Positions 40,256 through 49,864 are shown, numbered from the stretch's first letter. The stretch is DNA of 64,000 bases from Limosilactobacillus alvi (GCF_016900115.1 NZ_JACJJQ010000002.1:1-64000), one strand, 5' to 3'. Numbers and translations: made by a program. The notes: a model not told the origin generated them from the letters alone.

Positions 40256-41166
40256 CGGAATTTGTCCCATACTTTCAAGCAGCCTGGCTACCAGTTTTAG
40301 GTTCCCAATTGCAGGCCGTTGGGGTTCAAACCTTAGCGGTGAAGCTGGTTGATTACGAACGCCAACCGGGATTTAACTTGATTAACCAAGCCGGAGGGTT
40401 AAAGTCGTTACTTAACTGGTCAGGTCAGTTAATGACCTTAGCGGGGGACTTTGCTCCGGTTCGTAAAGTAAAAAAGAACTTGGCGAAGACGGGAATCCAT
40501 TATCAAGATCCGCAGAATCAAGCGAAATTGACCCTAACGCCGGCAACTTATCAACAATGGCAAACAGCTACCAAGGCAGAGATTACCGTGGGAATGTTTC
40601 AAAATCCAGATTATTACGCCCCCGTCGACGATCTTGAACGGGCAATGCAAGCCAACATTGAATGGAATCAAGGTGCTTCGGCAACTTTTTTGCCGGTTTT
40701 GGGAGCCGGCTTAAAGGCGCTCCGCCAAGCAAGTATCGCTGCTTTACCCAATAATATCGGGGCTTTCATTACTAACTTGCCGCCAGTTGCAGAACTTACG
40801 GAATGGCAACGGAGCCTTGAGTTAACCTTAAAACTGTTACCAAAGGGGACTTCAACGGCAGTCGTTGCTCCGAATCTGGCAACAATTGAGTTGAGTCAGA
40901 AGCTCGGCATTGACTACATCTTGTCAGCTTGGCCACTTAAACAGGGGTTAGGCGGCAAGGCCTTGGTTGATGGTGAAGTTGTCAACTTGCGGCACCAAGC
41001 ATTTGGGGGACAGTTCAGTCCGCTTGAAGCTGGTTGCAATTGTCCGGCCTGCACTGGCTTTACGCGAGCAAGCTTGCACGCGATGTTACATGCTAAAGAA
41101 CCATTAGCAAGTCGCTTACTCTTACTCCATAACGTAAAAGAAATTATCAAACAAACCGGAAAGTAG
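40252..41166 (+). CDS. Degenerate tRNA-guanine transglycosylase-like protein (predicted pseudoenzyme)
   Basis: A 304-residue protein in the place of tgt between ruvB and yajC. It aligns with bacterial TGT along its length: the [10 protein letters not shown] block matches AGGLHKFMNW, and the C-terminal zinc site is intact (C262, C264, C267, H293 in [19 protein letters not shown]...LLLHN). Every catalytic motif is gone. TDSGGFQ is TLAGDFAP, the DECPPYP region is [16 protein letters not shown] is TNLPPVAE and MFDCVLPTR is ILSAWPLKQ. The C-terminal extension is missing and length is about 75 below normal. queA is absent. The frame is unbroken and coupled to ruvB (ATGA), so it is kept as a gene. 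Confidence 0.82.
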   Translation: MTEFVPYFQAAWLPVLGSQLQAVGVQTLAVKLVDYERQPGFNLINQAGGLKSLLNWSGQLMTLAGDFAPVRKVKKNLAKTGIHYQDPQNQAKLTLTPATYQQWQTATKAEITVGMFQNPDYYAPVDDLERAMQANIEWNQGASATFLPVLGAGLKALRQASIAALPNNIGAFITNLPPVAELTEWQRSLELTLKLLPKGTSTAVVAPNLATIELSQKLGIDYILSAWPLKQGLGGKALVDGEVVNLRHQAFGGQFSPLEAGCNCPACTGFTRASLHAMLHAKEPLASRLLLLHNVKEIIKQTGK

Positions 41167-41234
41167 TTTGCTTTTCAAGACTTTTCTGGTATCGTTGTTG
41201 TTAGCAATGTTTATGATAGAAAGGAAGAAAACAG

Positions 41235-41651
41235 TTGAACAACGGAATGTCTAGTATTTTATTAATTGTGTTGATGGTGGCTTTAATGTACTTCTTCATG
41301 ATCCGCCCACAACAAAAGCAACAAAAGAAGCATCAAGCTATGATGAGCCAATTAAAGCCAGGTGATCACGTGGTTACGATTGGCCGACTTCATGGGGTGG
41401 TTTCTGAAGTTGACAACCAAAAGCGGACGGTTACCTTAGATTGCGAAGGAATCTACTTAGTCTTTGACCTTGGCGCAATCCAACGGGTTGAATCCCAAGC
41501 CGCAACCGAAGCACCAGCTAGTGCTACGCCGACTGAAGAAAAAGAAGCTAAGGCAGATAACGACAAAGCCGAAGCTCCAAAGGAAGAAGCCGCTGAAGCT
41601 GATGAATCAGCTAAGGATGATGCCGAAGCCCCAAAGGATGAAAAGGAATAA
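41235..41651 (+). CDS. yajC: Sec translocon auxiliary subunit YajC
   Basis: A 138-residue single-pass membrane protein of the YajC family, partner of SecDF. The helix (about 5-22, SSILLIVLMVALMYFFMIRP) is followed by the conserved PQQKQQKKHQAMM and GDHVVTIGRLHG. The last 45 residues are a Lys/Glu/Ala/Asp-rich acidic tail, longer than in most homologues. TTG 41235 has AAGGAAG 9 bases upstream; ATG 41247 is a weaker alternative. Confidence 0.9.
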   Translation: MNNGMSSILLIVLMVALMYFFMIRPQQKQQKKHQAMMSQLKPGDHVVTIGRLHGVVSEVDNQKRTVTLDCEGIYLVFDLGAIQRVESQAATEAPASATPTEEKEAKADNDKAEAPKEEAAEADESAKDDAEAPKDEKE

Positions 41652-41660
41652 CCAAAATCG

Positions 41661-41696
41661 AGCTACCTTCGTGAGTTTGCGAAAGGTAGCTTTTTA
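41661..41696 (+). terminator. Rho-independent terminator after yajC
   Basis: AGCTACCTTC pairs with GAAAGGTAGCT (one bulge) around a short loop, then TTTTTAA. It closes the mutS-to-yajC unit. Confidence 0.85.
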
Positions 41697-41782
41697 ATTT
41701 AACAGAAAATATCCCAGACAAACCAAAATTTTGTTATAATTAATTGTTACTGATTAAATAAGACTTTGGAAAGGAAGCCATC

Positions 41783-42730
41783 ATGGACACATTAGCTGAG
41801 ATTTACAATGCGATTGACAAGTATTCGAAGATTATTATTCATCGCCATCAACGCCCTGATCCGGACGCTATTGGTTCCCAAGTGGGGTTAGCTGAAATTC
41901 TAAAGGCTTCCTTCCCTTACAAGGAAATATACGTTGTTGGTAAAGATATCCCCAGTCTTGATTGGATTGGAACAATGGATACGGTCGATGGGGATGATTA
42001 TAATAATGCCCTTGTCATCGTAACTGATACCGCCAATGCGCCGCGGGTTGATGACCGGCGCTTCGATAACGGGAGTCTCCTAATTAAGATTGACCACCAT
42101 CCGAATGACGAGCCCTTTGGTGATTTAATGTGGATCCGGCCAGAAGCTTCCAGTACTTCTGAAATGATCTACGACTTTTATCAACACTTTGCTAAGCAAC
42201 TAGTCTTACCTAAGAAGGCAGCGGATGCCCTTTATGCTGGGATTATTGGCGATACTGGCCGCTTTCTTTACCCAGCCACTTCAGCGCGGACGATGTTAGT
42301 TGCCGGTGCTTTAATGGCTGCTGGAGCTGATGCAGCAGCCATTAACCAACGCGAAAACGAAATTTCTTTGGCGGCCGCGCGGTTGTCAGCTTATGTTTAT
42401 CAAAACCTCCAAATTAAGGATGGGGCTGGGTATTTAGTCTTAGAACAAGCCACCCTAGATGAATTTGGGATTACCGAAGCAGGGACGTCGGCAATTGTTT
42501 CGCTTCCTGGTCGAATTAGCGATGTTTTGGCCTGGGCGATCTTCGTTGTCCAAGGAGATGGCCATTACCGGATCCGGCTTCGTTCTAAGGGCCCTGAAAT
42601 TAACGGCTTAGCTAAGGCCCACAATGGTGGCGGTCATCCACTGGCTTCTGGGGCCCAAGCCGCTGACCATGCCGAAATTAACCAAGTAATTCAAGAATTA
42701 ACAACTTTAACCAAAAACTTTAAAAAGTAA
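41783..42730 (+). CDS. nrnA: DHH phosphoesterase NrnA (nanoRNase/pAp phosphatase)
   Basis: A 315-residue DHH-DHHA1 enzyme that degrades nanoRNAs and 3'-phosphoadenosine 5'-phosphate. Metal-binding motifs are RPDPDAIGSQ, TDTANAPR and KIDHHPND. The DHHA1 domain ends in GGGHPLASGAQA. Length is that of NrnA, not of the longer GdpP or RecJ. The SD AAGGAAG precedes the ATG. The helicase gene follows 26 bases later. Confidence 0.9.
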   Translation: MDTLAEIYNAIDKYSKIIIHRHQRPDPDAIGSQVGLAEILKASFPYKEIYVVGKDIPSLDWIGTMDTVDGDDYNNALVIVTDTANAPRVDDRRFDNGSLLIKIDHHPNDEPFGDLMWIRPEASSTSEMIYDFYQHFAKQLVLPKKAADALYAGIIGDTGRFLYPATSARTMLVAGALMAAGADAAAINQRENEISLAAARLSAYVYQNLQIKDGAGYLVLEQATLDEFGITEAGTSAIVSLPGRISDVLAWAIFVVQGDGHYRIRLRSKGPEINGLAKAHNGGGHPLASGAQAADHAEINQVIQELTTLTKNFKK

Positions 42731-42756
42731 GCGAATGTAACTGAAAGGAGGCAATG

Positions 42757-44136
42757 ATGCCTAAATTTAATGAGCTCAATTTAGCGCCATGGCTGATGCC
42801 AGCGATTGATGATTTAAAGTTCCACGAGCCAACGCCAGTCCAGGCGAAGGTGATTCCGTTGATTTTGCAAGGGAAGAGTGTCGTTGGTCAATCCCAAACG
42901 GGGAGTGGGAAAACTCACGCTTTCTTGTTACCAATCTTTTCCAAGCTCGATCCAGCAAATCAAACAGTTCAAGCGGTAATTACCACGCCAAGTCGGGAAT
43001 TAGCTTACCAAATCTACAGTGCGGCGAAGCAATTAAACCAGTTTGCGCCAACCCCCTTTACCATTCATAACTATGTTGGGGGAACCGATAAGCAACATCA
43101 AGTGGAACAACTTTCCCGAAAGCAACCTCAATTGGTCATCGGGACGCCGGGACGGATCTTAGACTTAATTAATTCCCAAGCCTTAGATATCCACTTGGCA
43201 ACCCAGTTCGTGATTGATGAAGCTGATATGACTTTGGATATGGGCTTTTTGGAACCAGTTGACCAAATTGCGGCGCATTTCCCGGAAGCATTACAAATGA
43301 TGGTGTTCTCCGCGACGATTCCCCAAGGATTACGGCCATTCTTGAAGAAGTACCTAGAAAACCCAGTCATTGAAGAAATTCCAACCGAAACGGTGATTAA
43401 TCCAAACGTGGAAAACTGGTTAATGTCCACTAAGGGCCGAGATAAGAACGACTTAGTCTACCGGCTCTTAACGCTTGGGGAACCATTTTTAGCGCTAGTT
43501 TTTGCTAACACTCGAGAACGGGCAGAAGAACTCCACGCTTATCTAATGGAACGGGGCTTAAAGGTTGCCTTGATTCATGGGGGCTTAGAACCACGGGAGC
43601 GGAAAAAGACAATGCGCCAAGTTCGCAATATGGACTATCAATACATTGTCGCCACCGACTTGGCAGCACGGGGAATTGACCTCGATGGAGTTTCCTTAGT
43701 GCTTAACGATGATATTCCAACGGACCTGGAATACTTTATTCACCGGGTTGGTCGGACAGGGCGAGGAAACCTCAAAGGAACGGCGATTACCCTTTACGCA
43801 CCAGCCGAAGACGACCTAGTTGCTAAATTAGAAGCTCGAGGAATTAAATTTATTCCAAAGGTACTACAAAATGGCCGCGTAAAGACGACTTACGACCGAA
43901 ACCGTCGCCAATCCTATCATCGGCGTAAAATGGCCCTCGATCCCAGTCTGAAGGGTTTTGTCAAGAAGACGAAGAAAAAGGTTAAGCCAGGTTATAAGAA
44001 GCGGATTAAGTCCAAGATTAAAGAGGATGAACGCCAAAAGGCTAAACAAGAAATGCGGCACAAACAACGGAAGGCTAAACGTGCTCGTCAAAAGCAACAC
44101 CGCATTGAGCGCGCCCGGCAAAAACAGGGCGAATAG
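42757..44136 (+). CDS. cshB: DEAD-box RNA helicase (CshB-like)
   Basis: A 459-residue RNA helicase. The Q motif (FHEPTPVQAKVIP), motif I SQTGSGKTHAF, motif II VIDEADM, motif III SAT, motif VI HRVGRTGRG are present, followed by a very basic C-terminal tail (about 385-459) rich in Lys and Arg, typical of cold-shock helicases such as CshB. ATG 42757 is five bases from AAGGAGG; ATG 42754 directly before it is too close. Confidence 0.88.
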   Translation: MPKFNELNLAPWLMPAIDDLKFHEPTPVQAKVIPLILQGKSVVGQSQTGSGKTHAFLLPIFSKLDPANQTVQAVITTPSRELAYQIYSAAKQLNQFAPTPFTIHNYVGGTDKQHQVEQLSRKQPQLVIGTPGRILDLINSQALDIHLATQFVIDEADMTLDMGFLEPVDQIAAHFPEALQMMVFSATIPQGLRPFLKKYLENPVIEEIPTETVINPNVENWLMSTKGRDKNDLVYRLLTLGEPFLALVFANTRERAEELHAYLMERGLKVALIHGGLEPRERKKTMRQVRNMDYQYIVATDLAARGIDLDGVSLVLNDDIPTDLEYFIHRVGRTGRGNLKGTAITLYAPAEDDLVAKLEARGIKFIPKVLQNGRVKTTYDRNRRQSYHRRKMALDPSLKGFVKKTKKKVKPGYKKRIKSKIKEDERQKAKQEMRHKQRKAKRARQKQHRIERARQKQGE

Positions 44137-44277
44137 TTTATCAGGCGACATAGTGCGCAAGCTAGCTTTTCTGAGGAATTTGCTCCAGCTAAGGACTCAT
44201 CCTTGAATCCGTCACTGCCGGTTTCCACGGCTGATGGTCCTTATCATCGCAGATTTCCTGGAAAAGTTGTTATTAAC

Positions 44278-44306
44278 TTGATTTCAGTTAGAGCCTTTTG
44301 TATAAT
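44278..44306 (+). promoter_or_regulatory. alaS promoter
   Basis: TTGATT and TATAAT with a 17-base spacer, about 30 bases before the first helix of the T-box leader. Confidence 0.75.
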
Positions 44307-44312
44307 GTTAGC

Positions 44313-44506
44313 GTATTTGGGACATGATCTAAGTTAGAACAAGTTTCAGCGAGCCACGGAAAGATGAAAAGTGGTAATTTGGGGCTTAGGTTGCTACCCA
44401 GTTTTGAAAATAATAATAATGTGCTTAAAGTGGCTACGAAATCCATCGTTGCAAGCAGAGTGGTACCGCGTCTTGGCGTCTCTGTTCCAACGGTGGATTT
44501 TGTTTT
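44313..44506 (+). promoter_or_regulatory. T-box riboswitch of alaS
   Basis: The leader has AGCGAGCC in its early part and the T-box core AGAGTGGTACCGCG at 44457-44470. Just around it, AATCCATCGTTG (from about 44438) can pair with CAACGGTGGATTTT to form the terminator, with the T-box sequence in the loop able to pair with uncharged tRNA-Ala instead. Unacylated tRNA-Ala should therefore raise alaS transcription. The specifier codon was not assigned with certainty. Confidence 0.88.
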
Positions 44507-44522
44507 ATAAGAAAGGATGAGA

Positions 44523-47174
44523 ATGGTGAAAGAACTAAAGAAGCTTAACAGCGCTCAAGTCCGGCGAATGTATTTGGACTTCTTTATCCAACACGGACAC
44601 ACGGAAATGCCAAGTCGTTCCCTCGTACCAGTTGATGATCCAACCTTACTTTGGATCAACTCTGGGGTGGCAACGATGAAGAAGTACTTTGACGGGCAAG
44701 TTGTTCCTAAGAATCCCCGGATGACTTCTTCTCAAAAGAGCATTCGGACTAACGATATTGAAAACGTGGGGAAGACAGCCCGGCACCACACAATGTTTGA
44801 AATGCTGGGGAACTTCTCCGTTGGGGACTACTTCAAGGATGATGTTATTCCTTGGGCTTGGGAACTTTTAACTAGCGATGAATGGTTTGGCTTCGATCCG
44901 GAACGCCTTTACATCACTTACTATCCAAAGGATGATGCGGCCAAGAAGGATTGGTTGAAGGCTGGGGTTAAAGAAGATCACTTAATTCCAGATCAAGATA
45001 ATTTCTGGGATATTGGTCAAGGTCCTTCTGGTCCTGATACGGAAATTTTCTACGACCGGGGGCAAGAGTTTAACAACCTTCCCGAAGATGATCCCGAAAG
45101 TTACCCAGGCGGTGAAAACGAACGGTACCTGGAAATTTGGAATATTGTTTTCTCTCAATTCAACCATACTCCAGAAGATACTTATGAACCATTGCCACAT
45201 AAGAACATTGATACGGGGATGGGCCTGGAACGGGTGGTTTCCATTTTTGAAAACGCCCCAACCAACTTTGAAACCGATCTCTTTATGCCATTAATCAAGC
45301 AAGTCGAAGGCTTCAGTGATGGTAAGCAGTACGGTAAAAACAAGACTGACGATATCCAATTTAAGATTATCGCTGACCACATCCGGTCAATTACCTTTGC
45401 CATTAATGATGGAGCTTTGCCTTCTAACATGGGGCGGGGTTACGTTATTCGGCGGCTCTTACGGCGGTCGGTTGTGGCCGGCAAGAAGTTAGGCATCGAT
45501 GAACCATTCTTGGCTAAGATGGTGCCGACGGTCGGTGAAATTATGAAGGACTACTACCCAGATGTCCTTGAAAACGCCGATTATGTTGCCAAGGTCATTA
45601 AGTCTGAAGAAGACCGGTTTAGTGCAACCTTGAACGGTGGTTTAAGCCTCTTAAACCAAGTGATCGAAGAAGCTAAGACTACTGGCACCAAGCAAATTGA
45701 TGGGCAAACGGCCTTCAAACTTTACGATACTTATGGTTTCCCGGTTGAATTAACCGAAGAATATGCCGCTGACGAAGGTTTGACGGTTGATGATAAGGGC
45801 TTCGCGGCTGCCATGACCGAACAACAAAACCGGGCGCGGAATGCGCGGGACATGGATAACGGGATGGGGGTTCAAACTGACCTCTGGACCGACTTTAAGG
45901 ATGAAAGTAAGTATGTTGGTTACACAGACCTTGAAGTTGAAAATGCCAAGGTAATTGGTTTAGCTAGCGATGGTCAACATGTCGAAAGTGCTGATCCAAG
46001 TGCAAAGGATGTCGAAGTAATTTTTGACCAAACGCCATTCTACGCTGAAATGGGTGGTCAAGTTGCTGATACTGGTGACATCATTGATAATTACGGCAAG
46101 GTTGTTGGCCGGGTGGTTGATGTTCAACACGCACCAAACCAACAAAACTTACACCGGGTACAATTAAGCGAACCATTGAAGCTTGGGGCCCGTTACAAGT
46201 TAGTCGTTGACCGGGCGCGGCACTTGAAGATTGAAAAGAACCACACGGCAACTCACTTGTTAGACCAAGCATTACGGAACGTCCTTGGTGGCCATACGCA
46301 ACAAGCTGGTTCTTTAGTGGAAGCCCACTATCTGCGGTTTGACTTTAATCACTTTGGCCAAGTAACGGCTGAAGACCTGAAGAAGGTTGAAGATATGGTT
46401 AATGAACAAATCTGGAAAGAAATTCCAGTGACGACCGTGGAAACCGATATTGAATCTGCGAAGAAGATGGGGGCAATTGCGCTCTTCTCCGACAAGTACG
46501 GTGATACCGTCCGGGTTGTTAAGATCGGGGATTTCAACACCGAATTTTGTGGTGGGGACCACGTTAAGAACACTAATGAACTGGGCCTCTTTAAGATTGT
46601 TTCTGAAGGTGGGGTTGGTGCCGGAGTTCGGCGGATCGAAGCGGTGACGGCAAGTGATGCCTTCAAATTTATGCAAGAACGGCTTGACTTACTTGACCAA
46701 GCAGCTAGTGAAGTTAAAGCTGCCCAAGTTAAGGATGTGCCACATCGCTTAGCTGAAATCCAAGCTGACTTGAAGGAAACGAAGAAGGCTAACGAAGCCT
46801 TACAAGCTAAGGTAGCTGCCCAACAAGCTGGGGCTGCCTTTGATAAAGTTGAAACTACGCCAAAGGGTTCTTTGATTGCAGCGGTGGTTAAAGTTGCTGG
46901 AATGGGTCAATTACGACAAATGGCCGACGAGTGGCGACAAAAGAACTTGTCTGATGTACTGGTTCTTGGAACAGCGGTTGACGACAAGGCGAACTTGTTA
47001 GTTGCTGTAAGTGATGCCAAGAGCAAGGAACTGAAGGCCGGCGACTTGATTAAGGCGATTGCTCCAGCTATCAATGGTGGTGGTGGCGGTCGGCCAACCC
47101 TTGCCCAAGCTGGTGGTAAGAATCCTGCCGGTTTGCAAACCGCAATTGACCAAGCAAAGGAATGGATGAAATAG
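44523..47174 (+). CDS. alaS: Alanine-tRNA ligase
   Basis: AlaRS (883 residues) charges and proofreads tRNA-Ala. The class II motif 1 to 3 region holds HHTMFEMLGNFSVGDYFKDD and GMGLERVVSIFENAPTNFETD. The editing domain has the zinc ligands HTATHLLDQAL and EFCGGDHV, and the C-terminal DHHA1 part ends with NGGGGGRPTLAQAGG. ATG 44523 is chosen with AAAGGA six bases before; ATG 44517 lies inside the SD. Confidence 0.97.
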   Translation: MVKELKKLNSAQVRRMYLDFFIQHGHTEMPSRSLVPVDDPTLLWINSGVATMKKYFDGQVVPKNPRMTSSQKSIRTNDIENVGKTARHHTMFEMLGNFSVGDYFKDDVIPWAWELLTSDEWFGFDPERLYITYYPKDDAAKKDWLKAGVKEDHLIPDQDNFWDIGQGPSGPDTEIFYDRGQEFNNLPEDDPESYPGGENERYLEIWNIVFSQFNHTPEDTYEPLPHKNIDTGMGLERVVSIFENAPTNFETDLFMPLIKQVEGFSDGKQYGKNKTDDIQFKIIADHIRSITFAINDGALPSNMGRGYVIRRLLRRSVVAGKKLGIDEPFLAKMVPTVGEIMKDYYPDVLENADYVAKVIKSEEDRFSATLNGGLSLLNQVIEEAKTTGTKQIDGQTAFKLYDTYGFPVELTEEYAADEGLTVDDKGFAAAMTEQQNRARNARDMDNGMGVQTDLWTDFKDESKYVGYTDLEVENAKVIGLASDGQHVESADPSAKDVEVIFDQTPFYAEMGGQVADTGDIIDNYGKVVGRVVDVQHAPNQQNLHRVQLSEPLKLGARYKLVVDRARHLKIEKNHTATHLLDQALRNVLGGHTQQAGSLVEAHYLRFDFNHFGQVTAEDLKKVEDMVNEQIWKEIPVTTVETDIESAKKMGAIALFSDKYGDTVRVVKIGDFNTEFCGGDHVKNTNELGLFKIVSEGGVGAGVRRIEAVTASDAFKFMQERLDLLDQAASEVKAAQVKDVPHRLAEIQADLKETKKANEALQAKVAAQQAGAAFDKVETTPKGSLIAAVVKVAGMGQLRQMADEWRQKNLSDVLVLGTAVDDKANLLVAVSDAKSKELKAGDLIKAIAPAINGGGGGRPTLAQAGGKNPAGLQTAIDQAKEWMK

Positions 47175-47221
47175 CAAGGCTGATTTGTAACTACTAGTGG
47201 TTAACTTAAAAGTTAAAAGAG

Positions 47222-47508
47222 AGGATGGGAAAAAAGCTCCTTGACGGCCTGGTTGGGATAAGAAGAACGAAGGTTGATTCATTAGAATCGGCCTTTCGTT
47301 CGCACTTATCCCCTAAGGCCGTGATTTGGAGCGAACCAGCCAACTGGTTTGGCGTTTGTGAGCCCATGCAAGGCTGAATAGGTTGGTGCGACCGTTAGGG
47401 AAGCAACTGCCATTCAGCTACTGCTTTGACCTTAGTTACTGAATAACATTCGGAGATGAAATATGGGCTGGGAAGAAACACGAGTTTCTTCCCAGTCGCT
47501 TTTTTAAT
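47222..47508 (+). repeat. Structured intergenic element, copy C (longest form)
   Basis: This copy lies directly after alaS. It can fold as ACGGCCT/AGGCCGT closing GGGATAAG/CTTATCCC, inside which AACGAAGG...GATTC/GAATC...CCTTTCGTT forms a hairpin. Then come TTGGCGTTTGTGAGCCC, CATTCAGCTACTGC, TTTGACCTTAGTTACTGAATA, CGGAGATGAA and the end hairpin CTGGGAAGAAAC/GTTTCTTCCCAG with six T (47468-47505). The end doubles as the alaS terminator. Confidence 0.82.
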
Positions 47509-47872
47509 TAGAAAAATAATAAAAACCCAGATACAGGGGCTGGATCCAGTATAATATATACTTATCGATGGATTGGCAATGTTTTAGCGAGAATCCGCGA
47601 CAGTTCAGAAATTCACCCAGAAACTTAGGCTGAAGACTACGGTCTCTACGATGATAAATTTAAACGAAGCAGTAACTGAACGGAAGTTAATTTCCAATAA
47701 ACCAGTAATGAATAAGCTTAGTTTCACGATCATCACCGCGGTCTTTAAAACCATCGCTGGTAATATGATCGCTTTCTTAATGATTACTTAAGTCAAATTG
47801 AAGTCGGAAAATTGTACTTTTAGCCGGGATAATGTAAAATAGGTAATTGATAAACTTGTGGAGGTGACCAAA
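47509..47872 (+). other. 364-bp gap without a convincing gene
   Basis: The only notable reading frame is ATG 47651 to TAA 47791 (46 codons, LSFTIITAVFKTIAGN), which lacks a good SD. It may be a gene remnant. A CAGTATAATATA stretch at about 47551 and GATAATGTAAAAT at about 47828 could be promoter -10 regions, the latter for ireB. Confidence 0.4.
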
Positions 47873-48133
47873 ATGGCTAGCGATGAAACAATGTTTTTTG
47901 ATTTTGGTCAAAAGCATCAAAAAGACGTTAAAGAAACGTTGAAAACTGTATACGAAGCTTTAGAAGAAAAAGGCTACAACCCAATTAACCAAATTGTGGG
48001 GTATCTATTATCTGGGGATCCCGCTTACATTCCACGGCTTAACAATGCCCGCAACTTAATCCGTCAACACGAACGCGATGAAATTATCGAAGAGCTAGTG
48101 AAGGATTACTTAAAACGGAATGGTGAACACTAA
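47873..48133 (+). CDS. ireB: IreB family regulatory phosphoprotein
   Basis: An 86-residue member of the IreB/YrzL (DUF965) family, starting [20 protein letters not shown]. In Enterococcus IreB is phosphorylated by the PASTA kinase IreK near its N-terminus and controls cephalosporin resistance and peptidoglycan precursor enzymes. ATG 47873 is chosen, with GGAGGTGA six bases upstream. It overlaps the ruvX start by one base. Confidence 0.92.
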   Translation: MASDETMFFDFGQKHQKDVKETLKTVYEALEEKGYNPINQIVGYLLSGDPAYIPRLNNARNLIRQHERDEIIEELVKDYLKRNGEH

Positions 48134-48570
48134 TGAGGTTAATGGGCTTAGATGTTGGTTCAAAAACGGTTGGAATTGCGGAAAGTGATCCCCTTGGCTG
48201 GACAGCGCAAGGGATCGAAATTATTCCAATTAATGAAGATGAGGAAGTTTTCGGCCTCGACCGAGTAGCAGAACTAATGAAGGGGCGGCAGATTGCTGGC
48301 TTTGTGGTTGGCTTGCCCAAAAATATGAATAATACAGAAGGGCCCCGGGTAGAAGCAGCTCGGCATTATGGGGCAATGTTAGAAGAAAAGTTTGCCTTAC
48401 CCGTTGACTACCAAGACGAACGCTTAACCACGGTTCAAGCACATCGGATGTTGGTTGAAGAAGCCGATGTTTCGCGCCGGAAGCAAAAGAAAGTCATTGA
48501 TGAATTAGCGGCGAGCTTGATTTTACAAAATTACCTTGACCGCAAGGGAAAATTAACCGCCAGATTGTGA
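48133..48570 (+). CDS. ruvX: Holliday junction resolvase-like nuclease RuvX/YqgF
   Basis: A 145-residue RNase-H-fold protein ([40 protein letters not shown]). YqgF proteins are essential and process 16S rRNA ends or resolve junctions. The start overlaps the ireB stop (TAATG) and a third gene of the conserved trio follows 9 bases later. Confidence 0.95.
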   Translation: MRLMGLDVGSKTVGIAESDPLGWTAQGIEIIPINEDEEVFGLDRVAELMKGRQIAGFVVGLPKNMNNTEGPRVEAARHYGAMLEEKFALPVDYQDERLTTVQAHRMLVEEADVSRRKQKKVIDELAASLILQNYLDRKGKLTARL

Positions 48571-48579
48571 GGAAGAAAA

Positions 48580-48891
48580 ATGGCAGAAGAGATTAAACCA
48601 ATTCAAGACGACGGCGAAGTATTTACACTCGTTGATGAAAAGGGCAATGAAGAACTGTACAAGGAAGCCATGCGGTTTCAAAATCCGGAAACTGGTAAGT
48701 GGTACATTTGCCTTTACCCGTTAGACCAAGAAAACGACGAAGAAGTTGATATCCAAGCCTTTGCTTTTAATGAACCAGCAGATGAAAGTGAAGAACTTCA
48801 ATTGCTTCCAATCGAAAGTGATGAAGAATGGGATATGGTTCAAGAAGTAATGAACACCTTTATTGACGATGAAGGTAACTTGAACCTGTAA
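48580..48891 (+). CDS. yrzB: DUF1292 family protein (YrzB-like)
   Basis: A 103-residue very acidic cytosolic protein with the DUF1292 pattern (FTLVDEKGNEELYKE...ETGKWYICLYP). It always accompanies ireB and ruvX in Bacilli. Its molecular role is unknown. Its SD is GGAAG. Confidence 0.92.
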   Translation: MAEEIKPIQDDGEVFTLVDEKGNEELYKEAMRFQNPETGKWYICLYPLDQENDEEVDIQAFAFNEPADESEELQLLPIESDEEWDMVQEVMNTFIDDEGNLNL

Positions 48892-48907
48892 TTTTGGATA
48901 TTAAAAA

Positions 48908-48952
48908 AGGCTACCAATCTGAGGTTAAAAAATTCCTCTTAATTGGTAGCCT
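48908..48952. terminator. Bidirectional terminator between yrzB and rnhC
   Basis: AGGCTACCAAT pairs with ATTGGTAGCCT, the inner TGAGG with CCTCT, with A6 on the left and T5 on the right, so it works for both convergent genes. Confidence 0.9.
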
Positions 48953-48958
48953 AAATTT

Positions 48959-49864
48959 TTAGTTAACTTTTTTAAGGGCTTGCTTAACCTTGTTCGTATT
49001 GCCAAAGTGGAGCTTGGCAAAGTGATCAAGATCCTTACCTGCTTTGGCAAGTTTTATGGCTACTTGGTCAACCTTACTCCCAGCACCGATTGGTAAGGTC
49101 ATTCCAGCCTCATCAGAAAGCTGATTCATGGTTGCTAGGGAATAGGCGCGAGCAACGATTGAAGCGGCGGCAACGGCGACGTGATAACTTTCACCTTTTT
49201 CTTTAAAATAAACTCGCTCCCTTAAAATACGCGCTTGTCCTTTTAAATAGTTAAAGTAGGTCTTAGCCTGGACAAATTGGTCAATTAGGATCGCATCCGG
49301 CTTAGTGGGAGCAATTTTATCCAACACTTTTAATAAGACAAAGTTATGACAGAGGGCCTTTAGTTGAGCCTGGTTATATTGATTAATTAGCCGATTATAA
49401 TCATGAGGGGCAAGGTCTAAAACATGGTAAGGACAGCTTTCTTCGATTGTCTTTGCTAGTTCTAAAATTTTAGGGTCAGTTAGCTTTTTTGAATCTTTTA
49501 CCCCGCGTTTAATGAGCGCGTCAACTTGATCCGCTGGAACAAAAACGGCAGCGGTCGTCAAAGGGCCAAAGTAAGCTCCAGTTCCCACTTCATCCGAACC
49601 TAAAACGGCTAAATGGTCAAAATTGGGAGGCAGGTCGGGAGCTGATTTACTTGGTGAATTAGAAGTTACGATTGTCCCCCAACGGTCAGCTTCTTTTTCC
49701 GCGAGTGGACCTTGAAAGAGGACCTTGCCAGATTTATAACCAGTAATGGTTGCTCCAGTAATCTTACTAGCAAAAACCGCCCCATTTGGCAATTTGCGGT
49801 TAGCAGGATAGGTTGAAGCCATTTTATCTAATTGGTCGGGGGTAACTTTGATAACAGCTTGCAT
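48959..49864 (-). CDS. rnhC: Ribonuclease HIII
   Basis: RNase HIII (301 residues) cuts RNA of RNA-DNA hybrids. It has the N-terminal TBP-like substrate-binding domain (about 1-80) and the catalytic RNase H2-like domain with GSDEVGTGAYFGPL (Asp-Glu), DSKKLTD and IVARAYSLA. It is convergent with yrzB and divergent from cvpA, the standard Bacilli arrangement. Confidence 0.94.
   Translation of the reverse strand: MQAVIKVTPDQLDKMASTYPANRKLPNGAVFASKITGATITGYKSGKVLFQGPLAEKEADRWGTIVTSNSPSKSAPDLPPNFDHLAVLGSDEVGTGAYFGPLTTAAVFVPADQVDALIKRGVKDSKKLTDPKILELAKTIEESCPYHVLDLAPHDYNRLINQYNQAQLKALCHNFVLLKVLDKIAPTKPDAILIDQFVQAKTYFNYLKGQARILRERVYFKEKGESYHVAVAAASIVARAYSLATMNQLSDEAGMTLPIGAGSKVDQVAIKLAKAGKDLDHFAKLHFGNTNKVKQALKKVN

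Noticed and set aside
47651-47791. A 46-codon gene before ireB
   Set aside because: No convincing SD, unusual composition and no recognisable family; kept only as a comment.
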